Source of the DNA: Chloroflexota bacterium
GTDB taxonomy: Bacteria; Chloroflexota; Anaerolineae; Anaerolineales; Anaerolineaceae
Length of the DNA: 64,000 bases
NCBI GenBank assembly: GCA_021825925.1
Contig: JAKAFP010000001.1
Coordinates: 62,001 to 126,000 of the forward strand
Direction: 5' to 3'
The translations under genes were made by a program, and so were the position numbers. Shown in pieces: positions 35,221-43,125 of this stretch (position 1 is the stretch's first letter; each line of letters begins with the position of its first letter). Below the pieces are notes generated by a model. It saw nothing but the letters and a program-made list of their open reading frames with translations. It was not told the origin of the DNA and searched no databases.

Positions 35221-36294
35221 ATGATCAACCGAGAAAATTACCTGGATGTTAAGAAATATATGGCTTACTTGAAAGATGTCTGTCAGAATGACGACCGCAC
35301 AATTGCTACTCTTCGACCAAGATTAAAGCATTTGATGGAATGGGCAGATGGAACAAGATTTAGTTCAGCGCAGAAAGTAAAGCCCACTTTCCCGGTATAT
35401 TTAGCCGGATTAAAGGATGATGATGACCAGCCTTCGATTGGCACTGCACATTTCGCGTCATGCTGCAAAACAGCCCGGGCATTTTTCAAATGGGCTCGAG
35501 ATGAATACCCCAGGACTTATAAGGATGTCGATTTGAATTGGATCGTTTCGATCAAGCCGCCAAAATCTCGCAGCGAGCAATCAGAAGTGAAAACCAGGGA
35601 ATATTACAAGGTTGAAGAGGTAATTCAGTTGGTCACCTGTGAGGTGGATTCGATTATGCTCAGGAGGATGCAGGCAGCAGTGGCTATGCTTTTTCTCTCT
35701 GGGATGAGGATTGGAGCGTTTGTTTCTCTTCCAATAAAGTGTGTGGATCTCGTAAATATGCAGGTTTCACAATTACCGGCCATGGGAGTGAACACAAAGA
35801 ATCATAAAGCCGCGGTAACCACGTTGTTGAATATTCCGGAGCTGGTTGAGGTGGTCAAGAGATGGGATGATTTCTTGAGGTCGCGTGTGCCAGATCATAT
35901 ATTGTGGTATGTGCCTTTCACCCATGATCTTCAACCGGCCAGTGTGAACCCAACCAAAGAGCGGATTGAAACTAGGCAGGATAATTTTCGAGACGATCTA
36001 AAGCAGCTTTGCGAGATTGCCGGCGTGATTTATAAATCTGCTCACAAGTTTAGGCACGGTCACACGGTTTGGGCGTTGAAGCGGGCTAAGGACATGGAAC
36101 AACTGAAAGCTATCTCTCAAAATTTGATGCATGCGAATATTGGGATCACTGATGGGATTTATGGAAACCTTGAGCGTAATGATGTGCATCAGACTATTTC
36201 TAGCCTGGTTAATGTGAAATTGGAAAAACAATCTGATCAGGAACTTCTCAACCAGGTGATTTCACTGCTGCGGTCACAAGTACACCCTGTATAA
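35221..36294 (+). CDS. Tyrosine recombinase (prophage integrase)
   Basis: A 357-residue site-specific recombinase. The N-terminal SAM-like DNA-binding domain spans ~10-110. The catalytic domain has R163 (LFLSGMRIGAF), a beta-hairpin Lys near K194/K196, H275-x-x-R278 (AHKFRHGH), H304 (LMHANIGIT) and nucleophile Y314 (DGIYG). Its position beside the tRNA half fits integration at that site. Confidence 0.9.
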   Translation: MINRENYLDVKKYMAYLKDVCQNDDRTIATLRPRLKHLMEWADGTRFSSAQKVKPTFPVYLAGLKDDDDQPSIGTAHFASCCKTARAFFKWARDEYPRTYKDVDLNWIVSIKPPKSRSEQSEVKTREYYKVEEVIQLVTCEVDSIMLRRMQAAVAMLFLSGMRIGAFVSLPIKCVDLVNMQVSQLPAMGVNTKNHKAAVTTLLNIPELVEVVKRWDDFLRSRVPDHILWYVPFTHDLQPASVNPTKERIETRQDNFRDDLKQLCEIAGVIYKSAHKFRHGHTVWALKRAKDMEQLKAISQNLMHANIGITDGIYGNLERNDVHQTISSLVNVKLEKQSDQELLNQVISLLRSQVHPV

Positions 36295-36297
36295 AAA

Positions 36298-36320
36298 AAC
36301 CGCCTGAAAAGGCGGTTGTT
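36298..36320. terminator. Hairpin terminator after integrase
   Basis: AACCGCC (36298-36304) and GGCGGTT (36311-36317) pair, with A-rich sequence before and T-rich after, so it can act in both directions between convergent genes. Confidence 0.8.
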
Positions 36321-36325
36321 TGAAT

Positions 36326-36511
36326 TCAATTTGTTTTTTTTTGTTCCTTTTCTGTTGTTGACTCTGTTTTTCTTGAAAAATCAAAAGAATCTCGCGATCT
36401 ATTCGATTTCTCAAATGCAAGGTCTACTCTTTGTCTAGCATCATTTTCCATATCACGCGATGGTATTAAATTGATTCGTGTGGCGGGTGCATCACACTTT
36501 GTCAGGCTCAT
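36326..36511 (-). CDS. Small coupled protein (61 residues)
   Basis: It begins MSLTKCDAPATRINLIPSRD and is hydrophilic, Arg/Ser/Lys-rich, with no known motif. The ATG at 36511 overlaps the stop of the protease-like gene (ATGA) and has GGAGGAG in front, so it is very probably translated together with it. Confidence 0.6.
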   Translation of the reverse strand: MSLTKCDAPATRINLIPSRDMENDARQRVDLAFEKSNRSRDSFDFSRKTESTTEKEQKKTN

Positions 36512-37383
36512 TTTTTCTCCTCCAGAAATCCTAGCCATGCATCTAGGTGTCTTACAATTATATCAGCTCTTTTGCCTTGCTCACCTGTCAATCTCTTAAC
36601 ATTTAACCCTAATTCTTCTGCTTCGAGCCGATCGATAACAAAAGAATGACTTGGATATCGCCAAGTTAATGAATCTAATAGATCACGAATATTTTCCGAG
36701 GAAATCGTCTTATTATATCGCTTAATTATTCTATGTCCATATTCCATTGCGATATCTAAAGCCCTATACGAGGCACCAAAATCAATAGGATCGACTTGAC
36801 CGAACAAGGGTGCCATTAATTGGGTTACGAACGGAGTAGCTTCGTCGAGCATTGTTTTTAGCTTCATATTTGGAATACGATCAAGTAGAAGATTGACATA
36901 TGTATCAAGCATTTCAAATGAATATTTTTTTAGATAATCCATTGCTCGGAATTGTTCAAGGGCTGAAACTAAACCTCCTGATGGATCTCTTGGGTTTGGA
37001 ATTTGAGCATCCAAAGGGCCGAGTTCAGCCTTGTCACTCATCCATATTTCATCAGCACCTAGACAAATCAACGTCGCTGCACTTTTAGCCCAATCAGGAA
37101 TGAATATTCGTAATTCATCGCAATGACATTTTAAGAAATTGATAACTTGGTATGCGGCATCAGCATCACCGCCGCTTGATTGAAGTAAAACATCAAGTCT
37201 TTTTGAATGTCCGTTTTTGAGGCATTCATATTTTATTTTCCTTACCAATCCTCTACTGATTTCATCATAATTAAGAGGCTCGCCTGTGGTTATAAATCCA
37301 AAAAGCGTACTGCTTTCAGTTTTTTCCCAATCGCGAATTAATTTGATTATGTCATCTGGAATTTCTTTTGGATTGGATATCAA
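36508..37383 (-). CDS. Serine dehydrogenase proteinase (SDH_sah) family, ClpP-fold serine protease-like
   Basis: A 291-residue protein with the crotonase/ClpP-type fold. LDVLLQSSGGDADAAYQVINFL gives the oxyanion loop, and IPDWAKSAATLICLGADEIWMSDKAELGPLDAQI contains the nucleophile S101 and the following GP-hD motif of the SppA-related SDH_sah family. No signal peptide or membrane segment is present, so it is cytoplasmic. It is coupled to a 61-residue protein. It is likely an accessory (lysogenic) gene; the target is unknown. Confidence 0.7.
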   Translation of the reverse strand: MISNPKEIPDDIIKLIRDWEKTESSTLFGFITTGEPLNYDEISRGLVRKIKYECLKNGHSKRLDVLLQSSGGDADAAYQVINFLKCHCDELRIFIPDWAKSAATLICLGADEIWMSDKAELGPLDAQIPNPRDPSGGLVSALEQFRAMDYLKKYSFEMLDTYVNLLLDRIPNMKLKTMLDEATPFVTQLMAPLFGQVDPIDFGASYRALDIAMEYGHRIIKRYNKTISSENIRDLLDSLTWRYPSHSFVIDRLEAEELGLNVKRLTGEQGKRADIIVRHLDAWLGFLEEKK

Positions 37384-37453
37384 TGGTTAATCCTCCTCTC
37401 TTGTTCTAGCTCATATTGCATATTAATCTTTTGTTGTTATCAAAGAGCGATAA

Positions 37454-37978
37454 TTAGAGCGATGCCAAAACGCCAGAGACAGTGATGGAGATATAATATT
37501 CGTTTAAATTGTTCATAACAAACTTAATATCCAACACGGCATTTACGTTATTTTCCATCGCTTTTATTTTTAATCGATCAATTAATATCTTATAAGCTCC
37601 GGTAAGTGTATTAGAAAATTGATTTTCAGGTGCGCCAAAATAATCGTTACCTTTCCAATCAAATTCTTCATAATTCGAGACAATTTCGCTTGATCGAATT
37701 ACTATAGAGTCAACAACCAATTTTTTGTAGTGATTAAAGGAATTTGATTGAACCGATTTGGTACTTGAAGTAATAATTTTGTCCAATAATTCGCCTAAGC
37801 ACTCATAACAGTATTCTTTTCCATTGATAATTTTGGTTGGAAAATTGCCTTTACATTTTGAACAAATCAACTTTATTGGCGGTAGTGAAGTGTTACAGCT
37901 TTTGCAATCTGGATCACCCACATAAACAGTCATTCCACAATTTGGGCATTCATAATCTTTTATTGATTGATCGGTCAT
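37454..37978 (-). CDS. Zinc-ribbon protein with YbjQ-like domain
   Basis: A 174-residue protein. The first ~75 residues hold several Cys pairs (CPNC, CKSC, CSKC, CYEC), two zinc ribbons. The C-terminal half (DSIVIRSSEIVSNYEEF, then RLKIKAMENNVNAVLDIKF and YYISITVSGVL) resembles the YbjQ/DUF74 pentameric fold. The function is unknown. It is AT-rich and probably an accessory gene. Confidence 0.6.
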   Translation of the reverse strand: MTDQSIKDYECPNCGMTVYVGDPDCKSCNTSLPPIKLICSKCKGNFPTKIINGKEYCYECLGELLDKIITSSTKSVQSNSFNHYKKLVVDSIVIRSSEIVSNYEEFDWKGNDYFGAPENQFSNTLTGAYKILIDRLKIKAMENNVNAVLDIKFVMNNLNEYYISITVSGVLASL

Positions 37979-38026
37979 TCTGTGCTCCTTGGCTATAGAT
38001 CGTTCTCTAATGTGAATCTAAAAAAT

Positions 38027-38653
38027 TTAATTTCTATCTTTCCTAAGTTTTTGCAATATTGTCAACAAAAATGTCGAAAACCCTGCCACTAACGTAATCA
38101 TTAAACTGATGTCTGTGTTTTTTAAACTAGGTTCGTTAGTTTGAATTTCTTTGACAACTAAACCATCGCTTTTTGAAAACACCTCAAGTTTTTGGGATAA
38201 ATTTGTAATTATCGTTATGGAGTCCTGATCCTTAGCATTCATGAGATCGTAAACAAACCTGATACTATTTAAATCAGGGTATTCCTCGTTTATTTCTCCA
38301 AATTCCAATCTTGGTAAAGTTTCATGACTAATCGAGTATATTTTGAAATTTGGAGAATCTGTATTAAAAACGATTCTTACAGGCAAGTCAGAAATTGGTT
38401 CAGATCCAGTGTTCGTTAAGATAACTTTATAAATATAAAGTTTTGAAACCCCTTCATCATTTACTTTTAGACTCATTTGGGAAGAATTCAATTTAGTTGT
38501 ATCAATTAAAGTAGATGGTCCATCGATAGAATAAGTGATTTGTTTACCTTTATTTGGTATCTTTTGAAACGCAAAAGATAATAGGAAGAAAACTAGAGCA
38601 ATCATTATTGGGATAAATATGATATCTCGTAACCATTTCATTTTGTTTTCCAT
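38027..38653 (-). CDS. Membrane-anchored protein of unknown function
   Basis: A 208-residue protein with a membrane helix near each end (IIFIPIMIALVFFLLSFAF and ISLMITLVAGFSTFLLTIL). A beta-rich domain of about 130 residues lies between them (SKLYIYKVILTNTGSEPISDLPVRIVF). I do not recognise a family. It is AT-rich. The gap 38654-38828 shows nothing clear. Confidence 0.55.
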   Translation of the reverse strand: MENKMKWLRDIIFIPIMIALVFFLLSFAFQKIPNKGKQITYSIDGPSTLIDTTKLNSSQMSLKVNDEGVSKLYIYKVILTNTGSEPISDLPVRIVFNTDSPNFKIYSISHETLPRLEFGEINEEYPDLNSIRFVYDLMNAKDQDSITIITNLSQKLEVFSKSDGLVVKEIQTNEPSLKNTDISLMITLVAGFSTFLLTILQKLRKDRN

Positions 38654-38828
38654 TTAGGACTCCTATATAAATTTTTTTTTTGATAAGTCACCCTGCAATA
38701 ATAAAGTGAGAATGAGAACAAAACGAGTGAATTCTTTTGATATGTTGATTCTTAATTGTTACACCCGGAGGTGTTGATATGGAACCTGGTGATTAGGGAG
38801 AATCAGTGATCCAGGCCGGCTGTAAGTA

Positions 38829-39056
38829 TTATCCTGGTGTTGATTCGGGGTCATGCCCATGGCTGTCAGATTCTTGAATTTTTCCATCTTTGCCGTGGAT
38901 TATGAACTCGGTTTTTTCTCTAATGCTGATTTCACGACCTTTTTGGATTGCTTCTTCTTTGGTTTCGGTATGGATAATAACTGTTGGATCTCCACCTTTT
39001 TTTACGTTCCAACCTTCATCAGGGTCAGGAACAACATGATGCTCTTCGCGTGCCAT
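38829..39056 (-). CDS. DUF2188 family protein
   Basis: A 75-residue protein: HHVVPDPDEGWNVKKGGDPTVI, then TKEEAIQKGREISIREKTEFIIHGKDGKIQE. These are the two halves of DUF2188, which gives a small beta-alpha-beta-beta unit of unknown role. GGAG precedes ATG 39056. Confidence 0.8.
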   Translation of the reverse strand: MAREEHHVVPDPDEGWNVKKGGDPTVIIHTETKEEAIQKGREISIREKTEFIIHGKDGKIQESDSHGHDPESTPG

Positions 39057-39068
39057 AATTACTCCTTT

Positions 39069-39215
39069 CTAATTCCTGGCTTTTCGCCAGCCATTGGCCA
39101 CGGCCTCGACCTCAGTGCAGAACCATTTTTCACCTTTGTCTGGAGAGATCTTAGGTCGACTATAAGTCCCTCCGCCTGGTACGTGGTAAATCAATATCAA
39201 AATGTTTGCGCGCAA
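39069..39215 (-). CDS. Small ORF resembling the C-terminal module of secreted nucleases
   Basis: On the minus strand a frame reads LIYHVPGGGTYSRPKISP then KGEKWFCTEVEAVANGWRKA and stops at 39069. This matches, from memory, the short C-terminal YHxPGG...WFCTExEAxxxGW module found behind thermonuclease domains. The only start is a TTG inside the 39201-39220 palindrome. It may be a detached piece of the nuclease gene upstream rather than a working gene. Confidence 0.4.
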   Translation of the reverse strand: MRANILILIYHVPGGGTYSRPKISPDKGEKWFCTEVEAVANGWRKARN

Positions 39216-39220
39216 ACATT
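39201..39220. repeat. 20-bp perfect palindrome, parS-like, copy 1
   Basis: AATGTTTGCGCGCAAACATT, immediately after the nuclease stop codon (39222-39224 on the minus strand). The other copies are at 40431, 50356 and 53053. The core TGTTT-GCGCGC-AAACA has the outer arms of bacterial parS (TGTTTCACGTGAAACA). Confidence 0.85.
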
Positions 39221-39221
39221 A

Positions 39222-40391
39222 TTACCCTTCACATCCAACACCGTCGTGGTTACCATCAAAATTGTGAGGATCTGGCGGCAATACTCTAAATCGCCTGAAA
39301 GGGATATCTTTGCAATCGAGATCTGGTGGGGCAGGTGCAATACAAACATCTGGATATGATGAGTCACAATTATTGTTGACTGGAGCAGGCGCGACAGTGG
39401 AGCTTCCTGCCCCTTCAACGATTCCAGATTTATTAGTATTCAAAGTTGGTGTTGGGGGTATATACGGTTTGGCTGTTTTTGTTGGAATCCATAGACCCAG
39501 CATATTGGCTTTAGCGGTTTGAAAAGTTTTTGCAAATTGATCATCGCAAGCCGTATCCGGTGCCCACGATCCGGAAGATGCATATCCCAATCGGACCATT
39601 TCATTATTCACAAATACATCATCGACAAACACATAGCGCAGCAACCGATCATACCGGTCAACTTCAGAGGTGTCATTCACGAGTGTAACTGTCTTTCCGT
39701 AGATCAGGCTGCGATTCAGTTCAGCGGCTTCAGAATATCCGGTTGACCCGTTTTCAGGAGAATCGACACCAATATACCTGACAGAGAATTGCTGGCCATC
39801 TAATTCGACTACTATTGTGTCACCATCTGTGATTTTAACCACGGTTGCAGATTGTCTTTCGCTCTCAGGGGGAACACATGAGACACCGACTGCTGCCGGC
39901 AGCGTTAGCGTTGGAGTTAGTTCTATCGCAGTCGTGGTTGTTGCATTGGAAGTGGGCTTTAGTGTGGGGATGACAGGGGTGCTGGTTAACAGCACAGTTA
40001 TCGTCGGAATAATTGCTTCAGTTTGTGTGGCAGCGATTTGTGCACCTGGTTGCCCTATTGCGTTTGTTACCCAGCAGCCACCAACCAAGAGAACCAAAAG
40101 GCTTGCAGTCACCCCAGCTTTTACCTTTTTCAACCCCCAATAATGTCCCCGGTCGCTGAGTCGATTCTCGATAAAGACCGAGAGTTTATGAATCAGGATC
40201 AACGCCATTTGAAACAACCACTTGCTAGCTTTCCAGAGGCCAATAAACAGCCATTTGTAGAGCCAGACGACCCAGCCGATGGTCACCCAATAGAGCGTGC
40301 GACCGCAGCCTTTGCCTGAACCTGAACCCGAGGTCAAGACAACCCCCGAGTTTTTTCCGGTGCGAACTCGATAGTATCCCCGAACTGGCAT
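39222..40391 (-). CDS. Membrane-anchored thermonuclease with Excalibur domain
   Basis: A 389-residue protein from ATG 40391. N-terminal hydrophobic segments (~33-60 and ~95-115) are followed by a Thr/Pro-rich linker. The staphylococcal-nuclease domain is SATVVKITDGDTIVVELDGQQFSVRYIGVDSPENGS...VDRYDRLLRYVFVDDVFVNNEMVRLGYA, with the active-site Arg, Glu and Arg (VRYIG, SPENG, DRLLRY). The C-terminal Excalibur calcium-binding motif is DPHNFDGNHDGVGCEG. It probably cuts DNA or RNA outside the membrane. The gene is bracketed by two parS-like palindromes. Confidence 0.85.
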   Translation of the reverse strand: MPVRGYYRVRTGKNSGVVLTSGSGSGKGCGRTLYWVTIGWVVWLYKWLFIGLWKASKWLFQMALILIHKLSVFIENRLSDRGHYWGLKKVKAGVTASLLVLLVGGCWVTNAIGQPGAQIAATQTEAIIPTITVLLTSTPVIPTLKPTSNATTTTAIELTPTLTLPAAVGVSCVPPESERQSATVVKITDGDTIVVELDGQQFSVRYIGVDSPENGSTGYSEAAELNRSLIYGKTVTLVNDTSEVDRYDRLLRYVFVDDVFVNNEMVRLGYASSGSWAPDTACDDQFAKTFQTAKANMLGLWIPTKTAKPYIPPTPTLNTNKSGIVEGAGSSTVAPAPVNNNCDSSYPDVCIAPAPPDLDCKDIPFRRFRVLPPDPHNFDGNHDGVGCEG

Positions 40392-40430
40392 GTATCTACC
40401 CCTTACTTTAATATGGTGTCTTACAGTTAA

Positions 40431-40450
40431 AATGTTTGCGCGCAAACATT
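40431..40450. repeat. 20-bp perfect palindrome, parS-like, copy 2
   Basis: Same sequence as copy 1. It starts 40 bp upstream of the nuclease ATG, in the promoter region, and lies between the nuclease and the lipoprotein gene. Confidence 0.85.
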
Positions 40451-40472
40451 AATATGACCAAATTAGTGTTAT

Positions 40473-41078
40473 TTATTTCATATTATCAAGACCACGCTTA
40501 AATACTTTGGCAAGATCTTCAGGATATTCACCATTTATCTGGATTAGGATGTTGTCTTTAACATAAACCCAAGAGAAGAATAGCGATGATTGTTGACCTA
40601 AACCAACATAATACGACCTCATTGCTGACAGCCCACCTGGTGTAGAAAATGAGAATAATCTACCCCCACAATCAGAGCAGAGTGAAGGAACCAAGAAGTG
40701 GATGCCTTCTTTGAATGTATTTGGAGCGACGCCAAGATCACCCGGATTTATTTTCGAAGGGCTCACATATTCAGCGCCGGCGGCGTAGAGAGCACTTTCA
40801 GCCTGTTTGATGGTCCATTTTTCAAAAACCGGGGTAGATGTGACTTCAGGAGTAGCAGTTGGTGTGATCGTAGGTGTGAATGTTGGAAGCGGCGTGAAAG
40901 TTGGATAGGGTGTGTAAGTAGGATAGGGTGTGTAAGTAGGATATGGGGTTAAGGTTGGTAGGGCCATAAGGGTTTGAGCGACCGGCGTTTGAATAGCTGA
41001 GGGGGAAGGTTGGCATGCTGACACCAGCGCGGCAATAATGAGCAATATACAGATGCTAATATACCTGAATTTTTTCAA
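40473..41078 (-). CDS. Lipoprotein with Thr/Pro repeat linker
   Basis: A 201-residue lipoprotein; lipobox LVSAC at residues 18-22. A repeated TPYPTYTPYPTFTPLPT linker (about 40-75) precedes a C-terminal domain with one CSDC pair. The start is TTG 41078 with GGAGGG well placed. Such linkers are a Chloroflexota habit, so this phage gene is well adapted to its host. The function is unknown; a surface or superinfection role is possible. Confidence 0.65.
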   Translation of the reverse strand: MKKFRYISICILLIIAALVSACQPSPSAIQTPVAQTLMALPTLTPYPTYTPYPTYTPYPTFTPLPTFTPTITPTATPEVTSTPVFEKWTIKQAESALYAAGAEYVSPSKINPGDLGVAPNTFKEGIHFLVPSLCSDCGGRLFSFSTPGGLSAMRSYYVGLGQQSSLFFSWVYVKDNILIQINGEYPEDLAKVFKRGLDNMK

Positions 41079-41224
41079 CGAACCCTCCTGGCATCAATTA
41101 TTCAATTGTTCACAAAAGTATACATTTTTGAAACTTAGGTATTTCCCACTTGTAATAATAGAACAAATTACCTATAATAGAACGTGCCGAATGACTGTAA
41201 AGGGAGTAGGATGGCTACAAATAA

Positions 41225-41641
41225 TTATTGCTCGGTTGATGTGTACTTGCCTAAGTGCTTAGAAAACATTTGTTTGATCTTTTCTAAATCTTCTGGTGAT
41301 GCTTCTGTTTTACCTTTGTTTATTTCAGATGATCGAACCTCAGCTAAAAATGAACGGACGTCTTCAGCCATTTCAGGTGGAAGTTCTGAAAGTAAATCGT
41401 CTTCTGATGGGCGTGAAATACCAAGAATTTCATAAACTTCTGCGCCGAAGTGGGAAATCAAGGCAGATATATATTTTTGGCTCGTTGGTGTTTTTCCGCC
41501 CTTTTTTAACCATTGTGTCATTAGGCTTTGGGGCACCCCAAGTAATTCTGCAAACTTGGTTATTGATCTTTCTTGACCGATTGCGTCGCCACGCCAATCG
41601 ATATACTTTTGTGTTATCCAGTCTGAAAACTCCATAGCCAT
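41225..41641 (-). CDS. Phage repressor-like HTH protein
   Basis: About 138 residues from ATG 41641 (or 41635). The Cro/cI-type HTH is SITKFAELLGVPQSLMTQWLKKGGKTPTSQKYISAL at ~25-62, followed by an acidic helical tail. A TATAAT box ends 6 nt before ATG 41641, so the mRNA could be leaderless; ATG 41635 has GGAG at 7 nt. It is divergent from the early genes, the classic place of a lysogeny repressor. Confidence 0.65.
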   Translation of the reverse strand: MAMEFSDWITQKYIDWRGDAIGQERSITKFAELLGVPQSLMTQWLKKGGKTPTSQKYISALISHFGAEVYEILGISRPSEDDLLSELPPEMAEDVRSFLAEVRSSEINKGKTEASPEDLEKIKQMFSKHLGKYTSTEQ

Positions 41642-41644
41642 ACT

Positions 41645-41721
41645 CCAATTATACGAGTTTGGAACCAATTTTCGAGCAATTTTCCAAAAACTATTGACAA
41701 ACAATTTCTAAGTGCTATACT
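41645..41721. promoter_or_regulatory. Divergent promoters and candidate operator
   Basis: Rightward: TTGACA (41694-41699), 16-nt spacer, TATACT (41716-41721). Leftward: TATAAT read from 41653 to 41648. Between them an inverted repeat TTTGGAA / TTCCAAA (about 41658-41664 and 41682-41688) is a candidate repressor operator. Confidence 0.65.
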
Positions 41722-41763
41722 ATTACCAAGTAATAAGAAATAACTTGTTAATATTGAGGATTA

Positions 41764-41949
41764 ATGAATCAAAAACAAGATCGTCCATTCACAGTGACTT
41801 TTTCTGTACGACCAAGCAGTTTCGAAAAATTGCAGCGGTTAATTAGAAGCACTGGGAAAAACAGATCTGAGCTCCTATCTTCCTGGATTGATCGCGAGTC
41901 TTCTAGTGATGAAGCCAAGACGGCCGAGCTGGCCAAGGAGCCTACTTGA
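41764..41949 (+). CDS. Ribbon-helix-helix (CopG-like) protein
   Basis: A 61-residue protein: PFTVTFSVRPSSFEKLQRLIRSTGKNRSELLSSWID has the strand, helix, turn and helix of RHH DNA-binding proteins. It is the first gene of the rightward early operon. A short inverted repeat CAAGT/ACTTG (41727-41747) in its leader could be its operator. Confidence 0.65.
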   Translation: MNQKQDRPFTVTFSVRPSSFEKLQRLIRSTGKNRSELLSSWIDRESSSDEAKTAELAKEPT

Positions 41950-42122
41950 TCACGGGTCTCTGATATGTAAGTCGTTTGTTTTCATAGCAAGAGAATAGCA
42001 CCAATAATCTGGTAAATCACATCCGGACAAATTCGGGTGTATTTAGTGCAAATATTTTCAAATTAGGCCATATCGGTCAATTCCGGGTCTGAACCGGAAT
42101 CAGGATCACTCAGGAGGATGAA

Positions 42123-42434
42123 ATGACAAAAGCAAAGGCAATGGGTGAAGGTCCAGTTACAACTGAAAAACCAAGAGATATGGGCAATACAGCACAACAC
42201 GTCAGGGATGACGGCACGCTCCTAATTAAGAAAGTAATCACAGAACTTGAAAAGATCACCAAGAATGAAGTTAACGATGAAGAAGGGATGGAGAAGATCG
42301 CGGCTAACTGTGTCAGTGACTTGAACATTCTGGTTCAATCTTTCATGGAAGTTGGGGCGAAGATCGCTCCGCATTATGAGCTTGAAAGCCGGCTCAGACA
42401 ATCAGGAATAAGACTCGCGCAGCAGCTTGCGTGA
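42123..42434 (+). CDS. Hypothetical helical early protein
   Basis: A 103-residue mostly helical protein (LIKKVITELEKITKNEVNDEEGMEKIAANCVSDLNILVQSFM). The family is not recognised. It has a strong ribosome site (AGGAGG). The gap before it (41950-42122) holds a 7-bp hairpin ATTCCGG/CCGGAAT at 42080-42100 and little else. Confidence 0.6.
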   Translation: MTKAKAMGEGPVTTEKPRDMGNTAQHVRDDGTLLIKKVITELEKITKNEVNDEEGMEKIAANCVSDLNILVQSFMEVGAKIAPHYELESRLRQSGIRLAQQLA

Positions 42435-42495
42435 CTTAGATGGCAGCTTCATCTTCACTTCAAGCGATGCCGGTTTCCCTAAAGCCGGAGTAGCC

Positions 42496-42533
42496 CCCGG
42501 GCGGGAGGCAAAACCCTCCGCTGACCGCCCGGG
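42496..42533 (+). terminator. GC-rich hairpin between early genes
   Basis: CCCGGGCGG (42496-42504) pairs perfectly with CCGCCCGGG (42525-42533), and an inner GGAGG/CCTCC can add to the stem. No T run follows, so it may be a processing or stability element rather than a terminator. Confidence 0.5.
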
Positions 42534-42555
42534 TCAGAAGGAATAAGGATAAAAA

Positions 42556-42678
42556 ATGAAAAAGATTAACATTCAAAAATCAATAACCAGATCAAAAGCC
42601 TTTTTGTGGGGTCTGTTCAAGGGCGAGTTCAAATTCACAATTATTGTGATCCGATTGGCTTTCGGAGCCCGAATATGA
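42556..42678 (+). CDS. 40-residue basic hydrophobic peptide
   Basis: It begins MKKINIQKSITRSKAFLWGL and ends in a short hydrophobic segment (FKFTIIVIRLAFGARI). Its stop overlaps the next start as ATGA. A purine-rich GAAGGAATAAGGAT lies upstream. It may be membrane-associated; no family is recognised. Confidence 0.45.
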   Translation: MKKINIQKSITRSKAFLWGLFKGEFKFTIIVIRLAFGARI

Positions 42679-42887
42679 AGGTCTATCCGATCGCCCACAA
42701 TGTGCGGAAATGCAAATGCGCAGACTGCAAGAAAACCCTGGAAGCCGGGGATGGAATTCAACATACCTATCCGATGTTCCATGGCAATGGTCAGTACTTC
42801 TACGTTTGCCCACCTTGCGATGTGATCAGGGATGCGACTGAAAAGAAGATCGTTGATGAGTTGAAGGCGAGGTCAGATGGCAGCTAA
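42675..42887 (+). CDS. Small zinc-binding protein
   Basis: A 70-residue protein: CKCADCKKTLEAGDG and FYVCPPCD give a four-Cys zinc site of the treble-clef/ribbon type. ATG 42675 overlaps the upstream stop; the frame is open upstream but without a better start. The role is unknown. Confidence 0.6.
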   Translation: MKVYPIAHNVRKCKCADCKKTLEAGDGIQHTYPMFHGNGQYFYVCPPCDVIRDATEKKIVDELKARSDGS

Positions 42888-43125
42888 CACTAACTTGATA
42901 CCCGCAAATGTAATGGATGAATTCAAGAAGCGGATGCAGGAAAGCCGCGGATATGATGCCAAGCGAGCTGATGCGCGACGGTTCGTTTATACAACTTTGG
43001 TTGCAAAATATGGCAATCATTGGTGGCACAAAAATAACGAGAAATTATTGAGTGAGATGGAAGTGGTCGAGGATGCGATGCGCAGCAAACCTGTGCTAAA
43101 TCCTACAGGAGGGCGACCGGTTTGA
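42877..43125 (+). CDS. Hypothetical small basic protein
   Basis: An 82-residue charged helical protein (MDEFKKRMQESRGYDAKRAD, then RRFVYTTLVAKYGNHWWHKNNEKLL). It overlaps the preceding gene by 11 nt. The family is not recognised. Confidence 0.55.
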   Translation: MAANTNLIPANVMDEFKKRMQESRGYDAKRADARRFVYTTLVAKYGNHWWHKNNEKLLSEMEVVEDAMRSKPVLNPTGGRPV

